A program made the position numbers and the translations under genes. A stretch of 64,000 bases of DNA from Treponema sp. (lineage in GTDB: Bacteria; Spirochaetota; Spirochaetia; Treponematales; Treponemataceae), in NCBI GenBank assembly GCA_016281495.1, contig JAEEIU010000012.1, forward strand, positions 270,507 through 334,506, written 5' to 3'. Below are positions 8,731 to 17,379 of the stretch, one piece after another. The notes beneath the pieces were generated by a model that was not told the DNA's origin, did no database searches, and worked only from the letters and a program-made list of their open reading frames with translations. The first letter of the stretch is position 1. Every line of letters starts with the position of its first letter.

Positions 8731-8759
8731 TTGCAGACCATGGCCTTTTTCAGTATAAT
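8731..8759 (+). promoter_or_regulatory. Sigma-70-type promoter of the purF-like gene
   Basis: TTGCAG, a 17-bp spacer and a consensus TATAAT lie just after larC and 18 bp before the purF-like ATG, with a GAGG RBS between. The purF-like gene is therefore probably a separate transcription unit. Confidence 0.7.
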
Positions 8760-8777
8760 GTCTTGCAGAGGTAAGCT

Positions 8778-10190
8778 ATGGGCGGTGTATTTGGTGTAGC
8801 ATCTAAAGGCGACTGTTCTTTGGATTTGTTTTTTGGCGTTGACTATCATTCACATCTTGGAACACGCAGGGGTGGACTTGCGGTTTTTCAGGAAAACAAA
8901 TTTCAGCGTGTAATCCACAACATTCAGAATTCTCCCTTTAGGACAAAGTTTGAAAACGACATGCACGACATGCACGGCCCCATCGGCATAGGCTGTATCT
9001 CCGACTATGAACCTCAGCCTCTTCTGGCACGTTCACATCTGGGACGCTTTGCGCTCACAACTGTGGGCCTTGTCTCAAACAAAGAGGAAATCGTAAACGA
9101 GCTCTTGGATAATGGAAAGGCCTTTTTGGAAATGTCGGGCGGTGAAATCAACCAGACAGAACTGATCCTTGCCATGATAAACACCCAGAAGACCATTCTT
9201 GAAGGAATTCAATACGTACAGCAGAAAGTCAAGGGTTCAATTACACTCCTGGTCGCCACCCCGGAAGGCATTTACGGTGCCAGGGACAGACTCGGCCGCA
9301 CTCCGCTTCAAATCGGAAAAAAAGACGGAGCCATGTGCCTTTCATTTGAAAGCTTCGCCTACATCAACCTTGGATATAAGGATGAACATGAACTGGGACC
9401 TGCGGAAATCGTTTTTGTAACACCGGATTCATACAAGGTTCTTCAGCAGCCCCAAAAGGAAATGAAGATCTGTACCTTCCTGTGGATTTACTACGGATAC
9501 CCCACAAGCTGCTACGAGGGCGTAAATGTTGAAGCAATGAGGTACAACTGCGGAAGATTCCTTGCCCGACGCGACAAGGACGACAACATAAAGCCTGACT
9601 GTGCCGCCGGAGTTCCAGATTCAGGAACCGCACATGCCATCGGTTACGCAAACGAGGCAGGCATTCCGTTTACAAGGCCTTTCATCAAGTACACTCCCAC
9701 ATGGCCGCGCTCATTCATGCCCACAAGCCAGGACCAGAGGAACCTTATCGCCCACATGAAGCTCATTCCGGTTCAGAGCCTTATTAAAGACAGAAGCATC
9801 CTTTTGATAGATGATTCAATCGTACGCGGAACCCAGCTGCGTGAGACAACCGATTTCCTGTATCAGTCTGGAGCAAAGGAAGTTCATGTACGCCCTGCAT
9901 GTCCGCCAATCATGTTCGGTTGCAAATATCTGAACTTCAGCCGTTCAAACAGCGAGATGGATTTGATTGCACGACGTGTGGTAAGGCAATTTGAAGGTGA
10001 TGACGTTAGCCCCGAAACCCTTGCAAAATACTGTGACCCGAACACCCCGGAATATGAAAAACTTCAGAAAGAAATCTGCAGTCAGCTTCACTTTACGACA
10101 TTGCGCTATCACCGCCTGGATGACATGCTCAATTCAACAGGCCTGGATCACTCTATGCTGTGTACGTATTGCTGGAACGGAAAGGAATAA
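8778..10190 (+). CDS. purF: Amidophosphoribosyltransferase-like protein (PurF family) lacking the N-terminal nucleophile Cys
   Basis: 470 aa. The N-terminal class-II glutamine amidotransferase (Ntn) domain is followed by a phosphoribosyltransferase domain with the PRPP loop ILLIDDSIVRGTQLRET and VPDSGTAHAIGYA. PurF makes phosphoribosylamine, the first step of purine synthesis. The usual start MCG(I/V)xG, whose Cys becomes the catalytic N-terminal residue, reads MGGVFGVAS here (codons ATG GGC GGT). The glutaminase should therefore be inactive and ammonia may be the nitrogen donor. I recall MGG-starting homologues in other anaerobes, so this looks like a lineage variant rather than a sequencing error. 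PurL is in the same window (22647-26624). Confidence 0.88.
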   Translation: MGGVFGVASKGDCSLDLFFGVDYHSHLGTRRGGLAVFQENKFQRVIHNIQNSPFRTKFENDMHDMHGPIGIGCISDYEPQPLLARSHLGRFALTTVGLVSNKEEIVNELLDNGKAFLEMSGGEINQTELILAMINTQKTILEGIQYVQQKVKGSITLLVATPEGIYGARDRLGRTPLQIGKKDGAMCLSFESFAYINLGYKDEHELGPAEIVFVTPDSYKVLQQPQKEMKICTFLWIYYGYPTSCYEGVNVEAMRYNCGRFLARRDKDDNIKPDCAAGVPDSGTAHAIGYANEAGIPFTRPFIKYTPTWPRSFMPTSQDQRNLIAHMKLIPVQSLIKDRSILLIDDSIVRGTQLRETTDFLYQSGAKEVHVRPACPPIMFGCKYLNFSRSNSEMDLIARRVVRQFEGDDVSPETLAKYCDPNTPEYEKLQKEICSQLHFTTLRYHRLDDMLNSTGLDHSMLCTYCWNGKE

Positions 10191-10210
10191 GCTCTATCGG
10201 GAGCTTTTAG
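10189..10210 (+). terminator. Possible weak terminator after purF-like gene
   Basis: AAGCTC-TATCGG-GAGCTT, a 6-bp stem with a 6-base loop, followed by a short T run, directly at the purF stop codon. The short stem makes it uncertain. Confidence 0.3.
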
Positions 10211-10665
10211 TCAGTGGTTATCATAAAATAGAAGATGCAATGGTAATAGTCTGAGCCGCCGTTGTACTGGGTCAGGACAATCCATCCGTCCATTGCCATC
10301 TTTTCCTGTGCCATGTTTCTGGTAACAAGTGTCTCGTAAACATTGTTTGGCGCAAGGGAACTCATTTTGGAAAGGTTATTCTGAACAAAGTCGAGCATTC
10401 CGCTGTCTTCTTCGTCCATTTTGTCGCCGGTAATCTGAAAAAACTCTTTTAAATGCTGGTCAGGCCCCAATCCATTAAAAAATGTTTCCTTAAGGCTGTC
10501 CAGGGAAGTATTGGCCAGTGAAGCCTGAAAGTCAGAACGTGACATCGGGTCAAGGAATTCAACCACTACATCATCCGCTGAATAGTCTTTTCTGGCAAAG
10601 CAAAGTTCTGCCGAAACGCAAAACATCAAAGCAACGCAAACAAAAAACCGCAAAATCTTTTTCAT
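10207..10665 (-). CDS. Secreted or periplasmic protein of unknown function
   Basis: 152 aa from ATG 10665 (MKKILRFFVCVALMF...), chosen over the ORF-track start because AGGAGG sits just upstream. A Sec signal peptide ending near CFARKDYS is followed by ~130 mixed-polarity residues. No family recognised. It is convergent with the purF-like gene, 16 bases away, and stands alone otherwise. Confidence 0.7.
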   Translation of the reverse strand: MKKILRFFVCVALMFCVSAELCFARKDYSADDVVVEFLDPMSRSDFQASLANTSLDSLKETFFNGLGPDQHLKEFFQITGDKMDEEDSGMLDFVQNNLSKMSSLAPNNVYETLVTRNMAQEKMAMDGWIVLTQYNGGSDYYHCIFYFMITTD

Positions 10666-10779
10666 GCAGAACCTCCTATACTTATATAATATGTAATTTT
10701 TAAAACTTAGACAAGAGTATAACAACTAAAACATGCCGGAGGTTACACGGATACTTGATATGTTGTCACACCAGATTTG

Positions 10780-11056
10780 TATTTGTTGTCATTCCGGACT
10801 TGATCCGGAATCTCAAACTTGCATGTTAAGATGCTGAATCAAGTTCAGCATGACTATGGTTATCATTCCGGGAGGAAAAAGGTAATCCATGTTCAAAATT
10901 TTGTTGAATTTAGGTAAATTTCATGTTCAAATTTTTGTTGATTTTACCTTATACTGTCCAGAAACTCATGAAACCGTCATTATCGGGCTGGACCCGATAA
11001 TCTTTATGTTGCCTAACAGGTATCTGTAGATTGCCGGATCGAGTCCGGCAATGACA
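10780..11056. repeat. REP-like dyad repeats in 417-bp intergenic region
   Basis: Four imperfect palindromes of one design: GTCATTCCGGACTTGATCCG (10788 on), ATGCTGAATCAAGTTCAGCA (10830 on), GTCATTATCGGGCTGGACCC (10976 on) and TTGCCGGATCGAGTCCGGCA (11031 on). Between them a ~25-bp AT-rich stretch containing CATGTTCAAA and TTTTGTTGA is repeated imperfectly (about 10888 and 10922). No gene is visible in this gap. The same dyad family flanks the GH43 gene at 49.8-51.3 kb. Confidence 0.8.
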
Positions 11057-11082
11057 ATCCCGTGTTTTTTAGCCCCCCCTGT

Positions 11083-12309
11083 TTAATCAATCTTGGTCAT
11101 GTCTGCGATGTCGGCATTATAGTCAACACCCTCTACATCAAAACCGTTGATTGTAAGGAAGTCGTGGCGCAAACCTTCAAGATCTACCAGTTCCGCAACA
11201 TTTTCCTGCGTAACATTTGGCATGATCTTGTCGACTTCGGCCTGAACCTTTGGATCAAGCTCCCAGTCATCGATTCTGATGCGGTTTGCCTCATCAACAG
11301 GCACCTTTCCTGCGGCGGAGTTTTCTCCGGTAAAGAGGCGCTCGGCAAAAAGGCGTTCCATCTGTTCGACACAACCTTCATGGGTTCCCATCTTTTTCAT
11401 TATCTTGAAGAGTACTCCCAGATAAAGGGAAATAATCGGGATAACTGCGGAAGAACGTGTCACAAGGCCCTTGTTTACGCTGACATAAGCGGCTCCACCA
11501 ATTTCCTTGAGTGAAGAATCGATGTTGCCTGCCCTCTTTTCCAAATCCTTCTTTGCTTCTCCGATTGTTCCGTCGCGGTAGATTGCGTGGCTCAATTCCG
11601 GTCCGATGTATGAATATGCCACCGTGCGGCATCCTTCTGCAAGAACGTCAGCTTCCTTGAGCATCTTGATCCATCTTTCCCAGTCTTCACCACCCATGAC
11701 CTTTACAGTGTTGGAAATCTCATCCCCAACTGCCGGTTCTGTACTTGCCTGAGAGATGGCACCCGTCATCATATCCAGTGCCGCACCGCTGTATGTCTTT
11801 CCAATCGGCTTGATTACGGACTTGTACATAACCTTTGTGTCGGGGTCTACGCGGACAGGGCTTGCAAGGCTGTAGATTACCAGGTCAAACTTGCGACCCC
11901 AAGACTTTACCTCATCGATTACACGTGCGCGGGTTTCGTCTGCAAAAGCGTCTGCGTTGAATGTCACGGACTTTAATCCAGCTGCCTTTGCCTCTTTGTC
12001 AAACTCCAGATTGTTGTACCATCCCGGTGTTCCAAACTTGCGCTCGGTGGCTTCCTTTTCAAATGACACACCGATTGTGTCGGCTCCATATTCAAATGCT
12101 GCTGAAATTCTACTTCCAAGACCATATCCAGTTGAACATCCCAAAACCAAAACGGTCTTTGGTCCGTTGCCACCTTCAGAAACGGATTTGATTCCACGCT
12201 TTGCCTTTTGAGCTTTTACATAAGCAATCTGGCGGGCTGTCTCCTTTGCACATCCGATCGGGTGTGAGTTAATGCAGATATTGCTGCGAATCATCGGTTG
12301 AATGACCAT
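11083..12309 (-). CDS. fabV: Trans-2-enoyl-CoA/ACP reductase (FabV/TER type)
   Basis: 408 aa from ATG 12309 (MVIQPMIRSN), preceded by AGGAGA; the longer ORF start lacks an RBS. The NADH-binding motif is VLGCSTGYGLGSR. The Y-x8-K active-site motif of FabV is present as YRDGTIGEAK. Treponema denticola TER is a well-characterised member of this family; it reduces crotonyl-CoA and longer enoyl-CoAs with NADH, serving fatty-acid synthesis or a butyrate-type fermentation. The gene stands alone behind its own promoter. Confidence 0.95.
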   Translation of the reverse strand: MVIQPMIRSNICINSHPIGCAKETARQIAYVKAQKAKRGIKSVSEGGNGPKTVLVLGCSTGYGLGSRISAAFEYGADTIGVSFEKEATERKFGTPGWYNNLEFDKEAKAAGLKSVTFNADAFADETRARVIDEVKSWGRKFDLVIYSLASPVRVDPDTKVMYKSVIKPIGKTYSGAALDMMTGAISQASTEPAVGDEISNTVKVMGGEDWERWIKMLKEADVLAEGCRTVAYSYIGPELSHAIYRDGTIGEAKKDLEKRAGNIDSSLKEIGGAAYVSVNKGLVTRSSAVIPIISLYLGVLFKIMKKMGTHEGCVEQMERLFAERLFTGENSAAGKVPVDEANRIRIDDWELDPKVQAEVDKIMPNVTQENVAELVDLEGLRHDFLTINGFDVEGVDYNADIADMTKID

Positions 12310-12363
12310 AATTTTCTCCTGTTCAAAATCATCTACAAAGACCATAAAAAGGCCATGTCCTTT

Positions 12364-12392
12364 ATTCTACCCATTTTGACATTTTTCGTCAA
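12364..12392 (-). promoter_or_regulatory. fabV promoter with overlapping inverted repeat
   Basis: On the minus strand TTGACG, a 17-bp spacer and TAGAAT (5/6) lie about 55 bp upstream of fabV. The -35 is one arm of TTGAC-N7-GTCAA (12376-12392), a possible operator. Confidence 0.6.
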
Positions 12393-12426
12393 TGTGTCAT
12401 GCATATTTTTCAACAGGGGAGGGCCC

Positions 12427-12502
12427 CTGTACGACCCCCATATTAAAAGGGGAAGAGAGAAGCCCTACTCAGAAGCGCGCTCCTCTCTCCCCCTTTAACC
12501 CC
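12427..12502. repeat. G/C-biased inverted repeat between fabV and the XRE gene
   Basis: AAAAGGGGAAGAGAGAAG (about 12445) is largely complementary to CTCCTCTCTCCCCCTTT (about 12480), giving a long imperfect hairpin in a purine/pyrimidine-segregated stretch. The surrounding ~270 bp hold no credible gene. It may be a remnant of a mobile repeat or act in termination. Confidence 0.4.
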
Positions 12503-12582
12503 CACTCTCCGCGGCACTGCTTAGGGGTTCCCCCTAAGAACCCCAATCTTTTTTATCAGAAATTGTATATCAATTTCATAAA

Positions 12583-12894
12583 CTAATTCTTCTTCAATGA
12601 TAAATCTACTGCTTTACTAATATTGTTTAGAAGAGCCTCTTTAAATTTTTCAAGATCAAAATGACTCTCCATTAAGAGATTTGAATCTGGTTGAAAAAGC
12701 TGTAAGGATTCAATCTGCAAAGCATCGGCTATTCTCTCTATCATTTGTGGCGACGGAAATTTTTTCCCTATTTCTATCGTACCAATATATGTAGTGGATG
12801 TCTTTGCTTTTTCTGCAAGCTGCTCCTGTGTGATATTCAACGCTTTTCTATATTTTTTTATATTTGATGCCAAGCATTTTTGAACTTTCGTCAT
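12583..12894 (-). CDS. XRE-family HTH transcriptional regulator
   Basis: 103 aa from ATG 12894 (MTKVQKCL). Residues ~8-65 are a Cro/CI-type HTH: IKKYRKALNITQEQLAEKA, TTYIGTIEIGKKFPSPQMI and RIADALQIE. The ~35-residue C-terminal tail is unassigned. It is divergent from three secreted-protein genes, and an inverted repeat (ATATCCTA ... TAGGATAT) lies in the shared intergenic region, so autoregulation and control of the neighbours are plausible inferences. Confidence 0.9.
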   Translation of the reverse strand: MTKVQKCLASNIKKYRKALNITQEQLAEKAKTSTTYIGTIEIGKKFPSPQMIERIADALQIESLQLFQPDSNLLMESHFDLEKFKEALLNNISKAVDLSLKKN

Positions 12895-12900
12895 TAGAAT

Positions 12901-12965
12901 ATATCCTATTAGATTATTATTCAATCAAAAAAACTACTTGACAATTATCTTTTAGGATATACAAT
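12901..12965 (+). promoter_or_regulatory. Promoter of the secreted-protein cluster with putative XRE operator arms
   Basis: TTGACA (12938-12943), a 16-bp spacer and TACAAT (12960-12965). The -10 abuts TAGGATAT (12953-12960), whose inverted copy ATATCCTA is at 12901-12908 beside the XRE start codon. A further TTAGATTATA element follows at about 12981. Confidence 0.6.
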
Positions 12966-13078
12966 ATTACTTATATACTGTTAGATTATAAATCGACATT
13001 TTTATTTATAATCGTTGAGAATATATGAGTAGAACTATTCTATTACTCAATATGTACTTATCGCTTCAGGAGGATCTT

Positions 13079-13762
13079 ATGAAAAAGGCATTTGGAATAC
13101 TATTAACACTCATTGGCAGTTTATCATTATTTAGCTGTTTATCATCATCGTCTACATTCGGTGAAAGCTCAACTTCATCTAGTCCAGACGTTAAGATATA
13201 TACAGATAAGTTTTCAGGTTCTAAGACTTATGAATATTCAAAAGGACTAAGGGGAGGATTTGCCTTAAGTCGTAATAGTGGCCTTTCAACAGATACACTT
13301 GAAATCATTCCACATTTGATTGTAAATGAGAAAAATGTTTGTGTACCTATACTTGATATTAAATATACAGGAGCTTCCAGCGGTTTGTTAGTAACAGGAG
13401 CCAACAAAGCCTATAAAAAATTTATTTTTCTGGCAGATAATGAACGTTTGGAAATAACACCTCTTATTATATCCAATAAAGAATCAAATACCGAAATTCT
13501 TTCTTCTGTTCCTGTAACTGATTACGCTCAGAGTTATTCGTTACAAATTACAAAAAAGCAATTTGATACGCTAATGAATTATTTTTCAGCCCATGAAGTT
13601 ATTGAATGTGCTGCATATTCTATTGATGATAAGGTCGTTACATTCAAAACTTATAACAAGAAATGGCATTTAGGTGTTTTTTCTGCTTTAGACAACTGCG
13701 TAAAAAATGAATATCCGAATATTACTTATAATGAAACTGCTACCCAAGCAATAATTCAGTAA
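13079..13762 (+). CDS. Lipoprotein of unknown function
   Basis: 227 aa from ATG 13079, with AGGAGG directly upstream; the ORF-track start at 13025 lacks an RBS. Signal peptide with lipobox LSLFSC, then a serine-rich spacer (SSSSTFGESSTSSS) as in many exported spirochaete lipoproteins. The body has no recognised domain. First of three co-directional genes for exported proteins divergent from an XRE regulator; AT-rich. Confidence 0.8.
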   Translation: MKKAFGILLTLIGSLSLFSCLSSSSTFGESSTSSSPDVKIYTDKFSGSKTYEYSKGLRGGFALSRNSGLSTDTLEIIPHLIVNEKNVCVPILDIKYTGASSGLLVTGANKAYKKFIFLADNERLEITPLIISNKESNTEILSSVPVTDYAQSYSLQITKKQFDTLMNYFSAHEVIECAAYSIDDKVVTFKTYNKKWHLGVFSALDNCVKNEYPNITYNETATQAIIQ

Positions 13763-13783
13763 TTAAATTTTTTAGGAGGAGCT

Positions 13784-14164
13784 ATGAAAAGACTATCTAT
13801 TATATTAATTTTATTTCTTATCAGTTTTTCGTGCTTTGCTGAAAAAGTGGGTGAAAAAATTAAATATGAAAATGCATCATTGAATTTTTCATCAACTGAT
13901 ACTTATTTAACGAAAGTTGAACCCTTAATGAATGGATTTTATAATGTTGAAATAACGACTATTATATCTCCCGCAGGAAGCCGTTCTGCAGTAGGAATGT
14001 TTACCTTTACCACAAGTTATACCCTTAAAGAAAAAGACAAAATAACTCTATATGAATCAAATTATTTCTCCTCTTCGACTAAGACCATCACATTAATTGT
14101 ATCTAAGATTTCAAACAACGAAATTGAATTCTCCACAATCTCCGATTATCTTAATGAAGAGTAA
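13784..14164 (+). CDS. Small secreted protein of unknown function
   Basis: 126 aa with a Sec signal peptide (MKRLSIILILFLISFSCFA) and a beta-rich-looking mature part. Preceded by AGGAGG. The Cys in the signal region (SFSCFA) could be a lipobox variant, but an AxA-like cleavage at CFAEK is as likely. Middle gene of the cluster; stop is 3 bases before the next ATG. Confidence 0.75.
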   Translation: MKRLSIILILFLISFSCFAEKVGEKIKYENASLNFSSTDTYLTKVEPLMNGFYNVEITTIISPAGSRSAVGMFTFTTSYTLKEKDKITLYESNYFSSSTKTITLIVSKISNNEIEFSTISDYLNEE

Positions 14165-14167
14165 GAA

Positions 14168-15358
14168 ATGAAAAAATACCTGTTTATTCTGATTATTTTG
14201 TCATTGATTCAAAACTTTTGCTTTTCACAGACTGAAAAAACTATTCTTGGTTTTTCTTTAGATGACTCGAAAGATTCTATTATTCAAAAACTTAATGACA
14301 AACATTATACACTAATAGACTCTAATAGTGATGATAGCCTTTTCCCAATAAGTTATGAATCATACTCAAAAGACAACCTTATGTACAATAACATACCTGT
14401 AAAACAGATTAACTTTTTATATTGTTATGATCAATTATTTTGTATTAAGATTGTTACTGAGCATATTGACGACATTGACTTGTTATTAGAATCTCGAAAA
14501 ATACTAAAAGAAAAATACTGTCTTGAAAAAAAGGATTATATATCAATTTCAAGAGAATTTTATGATAAAGAATCAAATATATCGTTTTATACTTGTAATG
14601 AAGATCAAGATTTCATTTTATTGATTTATGGAAAAGAAGATAATTACGGTTCAATTTCTCAGACTTATAATTTTATGTATCAATCAAAAGCAAATGCAGC
14701 AATTGAAGTAAAGAATCAATATCAAACTTACTCCATGATTCCTGGTTATACCGATATGTCCTTAGATGAACTAGATATTATAAAACTTACCATGGATAAA
14801 GAAGAACAAGAAAGACAAGAACAGATTGAAAAGCAAAAAATAGAAGAAGAAAAACAGAAAAAACTTGAAGCAGAAAAACAAAAAGAGGAATACAACAAGA
14901 AGCATAGGTTCGATAATCTCTCTGGAGGATATTCGGGTTTTGGTTTTGGTTTTGGTTTTTATGATGGAGTTTATTCAGGAGGATTCGTTGCTTTTGACTG
15001 GTCATATAACTTAACAGGTCCTTTATCCATTGGTCTTGATTGGCGAATTGGAGGCCTACACCCTACAAATGGAAAAAATACTGAATTAAAAATGGATTAT
15101 GATGCTTATATATCTTTAGGAATAGCCATCCCTATAGATTTTATCGCTGGTTCACCTATACTATATGTTGCAGCAGCTCCTGGTTTTTATTTTTATAAAA
15201 TTAAAGACATGATTCTTGAGGGGTTTATAGACTTAAGAGCAGGTGTGATTATTCCTTTATTTTCTAATTGGGATTTAAAATTTGTTTATTCAAGAGAATT
15301 TCTAACTAATAATGAACAGATAAATCTCTATTCCTTTTATATTGGCGGTAGATTCTAA
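14168..15358 (+). CDS. Exported protein with coiled-coil and C-terminal outer-membrane-barrel-like domain
   Basis: 396 aa. Signal peptide (MKKYLFILIILSLIQNFCFSQ), an ~180-residue N-terminal domain, a highly charged E/K/Q helix of about 40 residues around 212-250, then a Gly/aromatic-rich region (GGYSGFGFGFGFYDG) with alternating beta strands ending in FYIGGRF, the aromatic terminus typical of outer-membrane barrels. No family name assigned. Last gene of the XRE-linked cluster. Confidence 0.75.
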   Translation: MKKYLFILIILSLIQNFCFSQTEKTILGFSLDDSKDSIIQKLNDKHYTLIDSNSDDSLFPISYESYSKDNLMYNNIPVKQINFLYCYDQLFCIKIVTEHIDDIDLLLESRKILKEKYCLEKKDYISISREFYDKESNISFYTCNEDQDFILLIYGKEDNYGSISQTYNFMYQSKANAAIEVKNQYQTYSMIPGYTDMSLDELDIIKLTMDKEEQERQEQIEKQKIEEEKQKKLEAEKQKEEYNKKHRFDNLSGGYSGFGFGFGFYDGVYSGGFVAFDWSYNLTGPLSIGLDWRIGGLHPTNGKNTELKMDYDAYISLGIAIPIDFIAGSPILYVAAAPGFYFYKIKDMILEGFIDLRAGVIIPLFSNWDLKFVYSREFLTNNEQINLYSFYIGGRF

Positions 15359-15433
15359 CTTTTTCTCAATTTCATTATTCCTTTTTCCCCATTCTCACAG
15401 AATACACGAAACCAAGGTTTAGCTATTATTTTT

Positions 15434-16510
15434 TCATAGTGACCTTATAAATTCTGCTATACTAACCGCTGCCGCTTCATGGGTCTTTGCACCCGGATGC
15501 TCACGGCTTCCCTTGTCCTCATGGTTTATTTCCAGAGATGCGGATGAATCAAGCTCAAGGGTAAAAATATTATTGTCAGCGGATTCTGCCTTGTATTCAT
15601 CCACGCCTTTTTGAATCAGGGCTGGTACAAACTCCAGGCTTAGCAGTCCCCATACCCAGATAATCTTTGCATTTGGATTGTGCGAGCGTATAACCGAAAG
15701 AAAATCCTTTACAGAAGAAACAACCTTTTCCGGGAGGCCTGATTTGTCCTTTGCATTCCTCATTCCTGTCTCATCATTTGTTCCAAGATTTATGATCACA
15801 AGGTCAGAGCCTTTTCCACCGTTGAATGTCCAGGGTTCATTTGCCCCAAGAGCAACACTGTTCTTCTCTTTTAACACGGAGCATACGTTCTCGTAATGTG
15901 GGGGAATCCTGCAGTTCACGTTGTAATCCCAGCTCCAGCATATTCCCCAGCCAGATTTACCCATGGTATTCCAGTCGGCATTCAGTTTTTTTGCCAGTCG
16001 TATTGCATAAGTTCTGCTTGCACTCATCCATGAGGGAATCCAATCCATCTCTTCTGGAGCACCTACAAGTCCTTCTCCCGCTGTAAGGCTGTCTCCGATA
16101 AATTCAATTGAACATTCTCGCGGCTTAACAGGAAGCAGCAAGCCCTCATCATCCAGTCTAATTGAATGAATCACAAGGGAATGTGTTTTATCCTCGTCCA
16201 GCGGCTGAGTATCTTTTATTATGCTGATAAGGTTTTCTTTCTGCGGATTAAGATTATGGGCAATGCAATACCATTTCCTGCCCTTTTCAAGAATAAACCG
16301 GCTTATCTGTACTCCGTTGATTTCTACTGCAAGCCATATCTCCAGATTATCATAATCGGCAGATATACAGGCCCACACTTCCCTGGCATTTATGTTTATC
16401 TCAAGAGCCGCACCTCCCCAAAAAAGTGCAAGCTCCTCTTTTGAATCATCGTATGAGTTACGGCCAAGAATCCGTTTGTAATCAAGCTGGTTTATCTTCA
16501 ATTCTTTCAT
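15434..16510 (-). CDS. SGNH/GDSL carbohydrate esterase, CE2-like
   Basis: 358 aa, no obvious signal peptide. An N-terminal beta-sandwich (~1-120) is followed by an SGNH hydrolase domain: block I ECSIEFIGDSLTAGEG, block III INLGTNDETG, and a C-terminal His in EHPGAKTHEAAA. This two-domain layout matches CE2 acetyl-esterases that deacetylate plant polysaccharides. It fits the GH43 and GH32 enzymes elsewhere in the window, but is not clustered with them. Confidence 0.85.
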   Translation of the reverse strand: MKELKINQLDYKRILGRNSYDDSKEELALFWGGAALEININAREVWACISADYDNLEIWLAVEINGVQISRFILEKGRKWYCIAHNLNPQKENLISIIKDTQPLDEDKTHSLVIHSIRLDDEGLLLPVKPRECSIEFIGDSLTAGEGLVGAPEEMDWIPSWMSASRTYAIRLAKKLNADWNTMGKSGWGICWSWDYNVNCRIPPHYENVCSVLKEKNSVALGANEPWTFNGGKGSDLVIINLGTNDETGMRNAKDKSGLPEKVVSSVKDFLSVIRSHNPNAKIIWVWGLLSLEFVPALIQKGVDEYKAESADNNIFTLELDSSASLEINHEDKGSREHPGAKTHEAAAVSIAEFIRSL

Positions 16511-16623
16511 GATTATACCTTACAGGAAAAATGCCAAAAGGACAAGATAACTCTAGCCGGGGAAACATCCGTTAATCAGCAGTTCCCTAGATTTTTTATC
16601 ATAATTCATGTATATTTTAGCTT

Positions 16624-17379
16624 ATGGCGGAATATTCAACTGTTTATAGCGATGCTGAAATTGTGGTACTCAATAAAAAAAGCGCTTATCTTGTAGCGGC
16701 GGACAGGTATGACACTGAATCTCCTCGTCTTGATGAAGCAGCAAAAAATGAATTCGGAGATCTCTTTGCCGTTCACAGGATTGACACAGATGCAAGCGGC
16801 CTTGTCCTCTATGCACGAAACGAAAAAACTCAGGCAGCACTTTTACAGCAATTCAAGGACGGAAAAATAGAGCAGATTTTTCACTGTCTGGTATATGGCC
16901 GCCCCCAATGGAAAGACCTTGATGTGGAACTAAAGCTTTTACCCGACGGAGACCAGAGGCACAGGACAACAGTCAACAAGAGAATTGGAAAATTCTCCAA
17001 GACTGAATTCAGGCTCCTTTGCTCAACAGGTCCTTATTCATGGATAGAGGCAATACCGCGTACAAACAGAACACATCAGATCAGGGTTCATCTGCAGCAG
17101 AACGGCGTAAACATAGTTTGCGATCCCTTGTATTCAGGAAACCAAAAGCCTGTACGTTTAAGCGACATAAAGAAACGGTGGAATGGAGACACGGAGGAAG
17201 AAAGGCCACTCTTAAAACGCCTTGCCCTCCATGCATGGTCAATTTCATTTGAGCATCCAGCTGACGGAAAAAGGCTTACATTTACGGCTCCATATCAAAA
17301 GGACATGGATGCAACAAGAAATCAGCTGGCAAAAATATTTGGCGAGGACCCTCTGGAAAAATATCAGGACAAGCAGTGA
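16624..17379 (+). CDS. RluA-family RNA pseudouridine synthase
   Basis: 251 aa. Carries the catalytic motif FAVHRIDTDASGLVLYAR (HR-x-D-xx-(T/A)SG), with Asp as the nucleophile, and RTNRTHQIRVHLQ near the C-terminus, both diagnostic of the RluA group. No S4 domain. Target RNA unknown. The stop overlaps the GTG start of the omptin-like gene, so the two may be cotranscribed. Confidence 0.92.
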   Translation: MAEYSTVYSDAEIVVLNKKSAYLVAADRYDTESPRLDEAAKNEFGDLFAVHRIDTDASGLVLYARNEKTQAALLQQFKDGKIEQIFHCLVYGRPQWKDLDVELKLLPDGDQRHRTTVNKRIGKFSKTEFRLLCSTGPYSWIEAIPRTNRTHQIRVHLQQNGVNIVCDPLYSGNQKPVRLSDIKKRWNGDTEEERPLLKRLALHAWSISFEHPADGKRLTFTAPYQKDMDATRNQLAKIFGEDPLEKYQDKQ

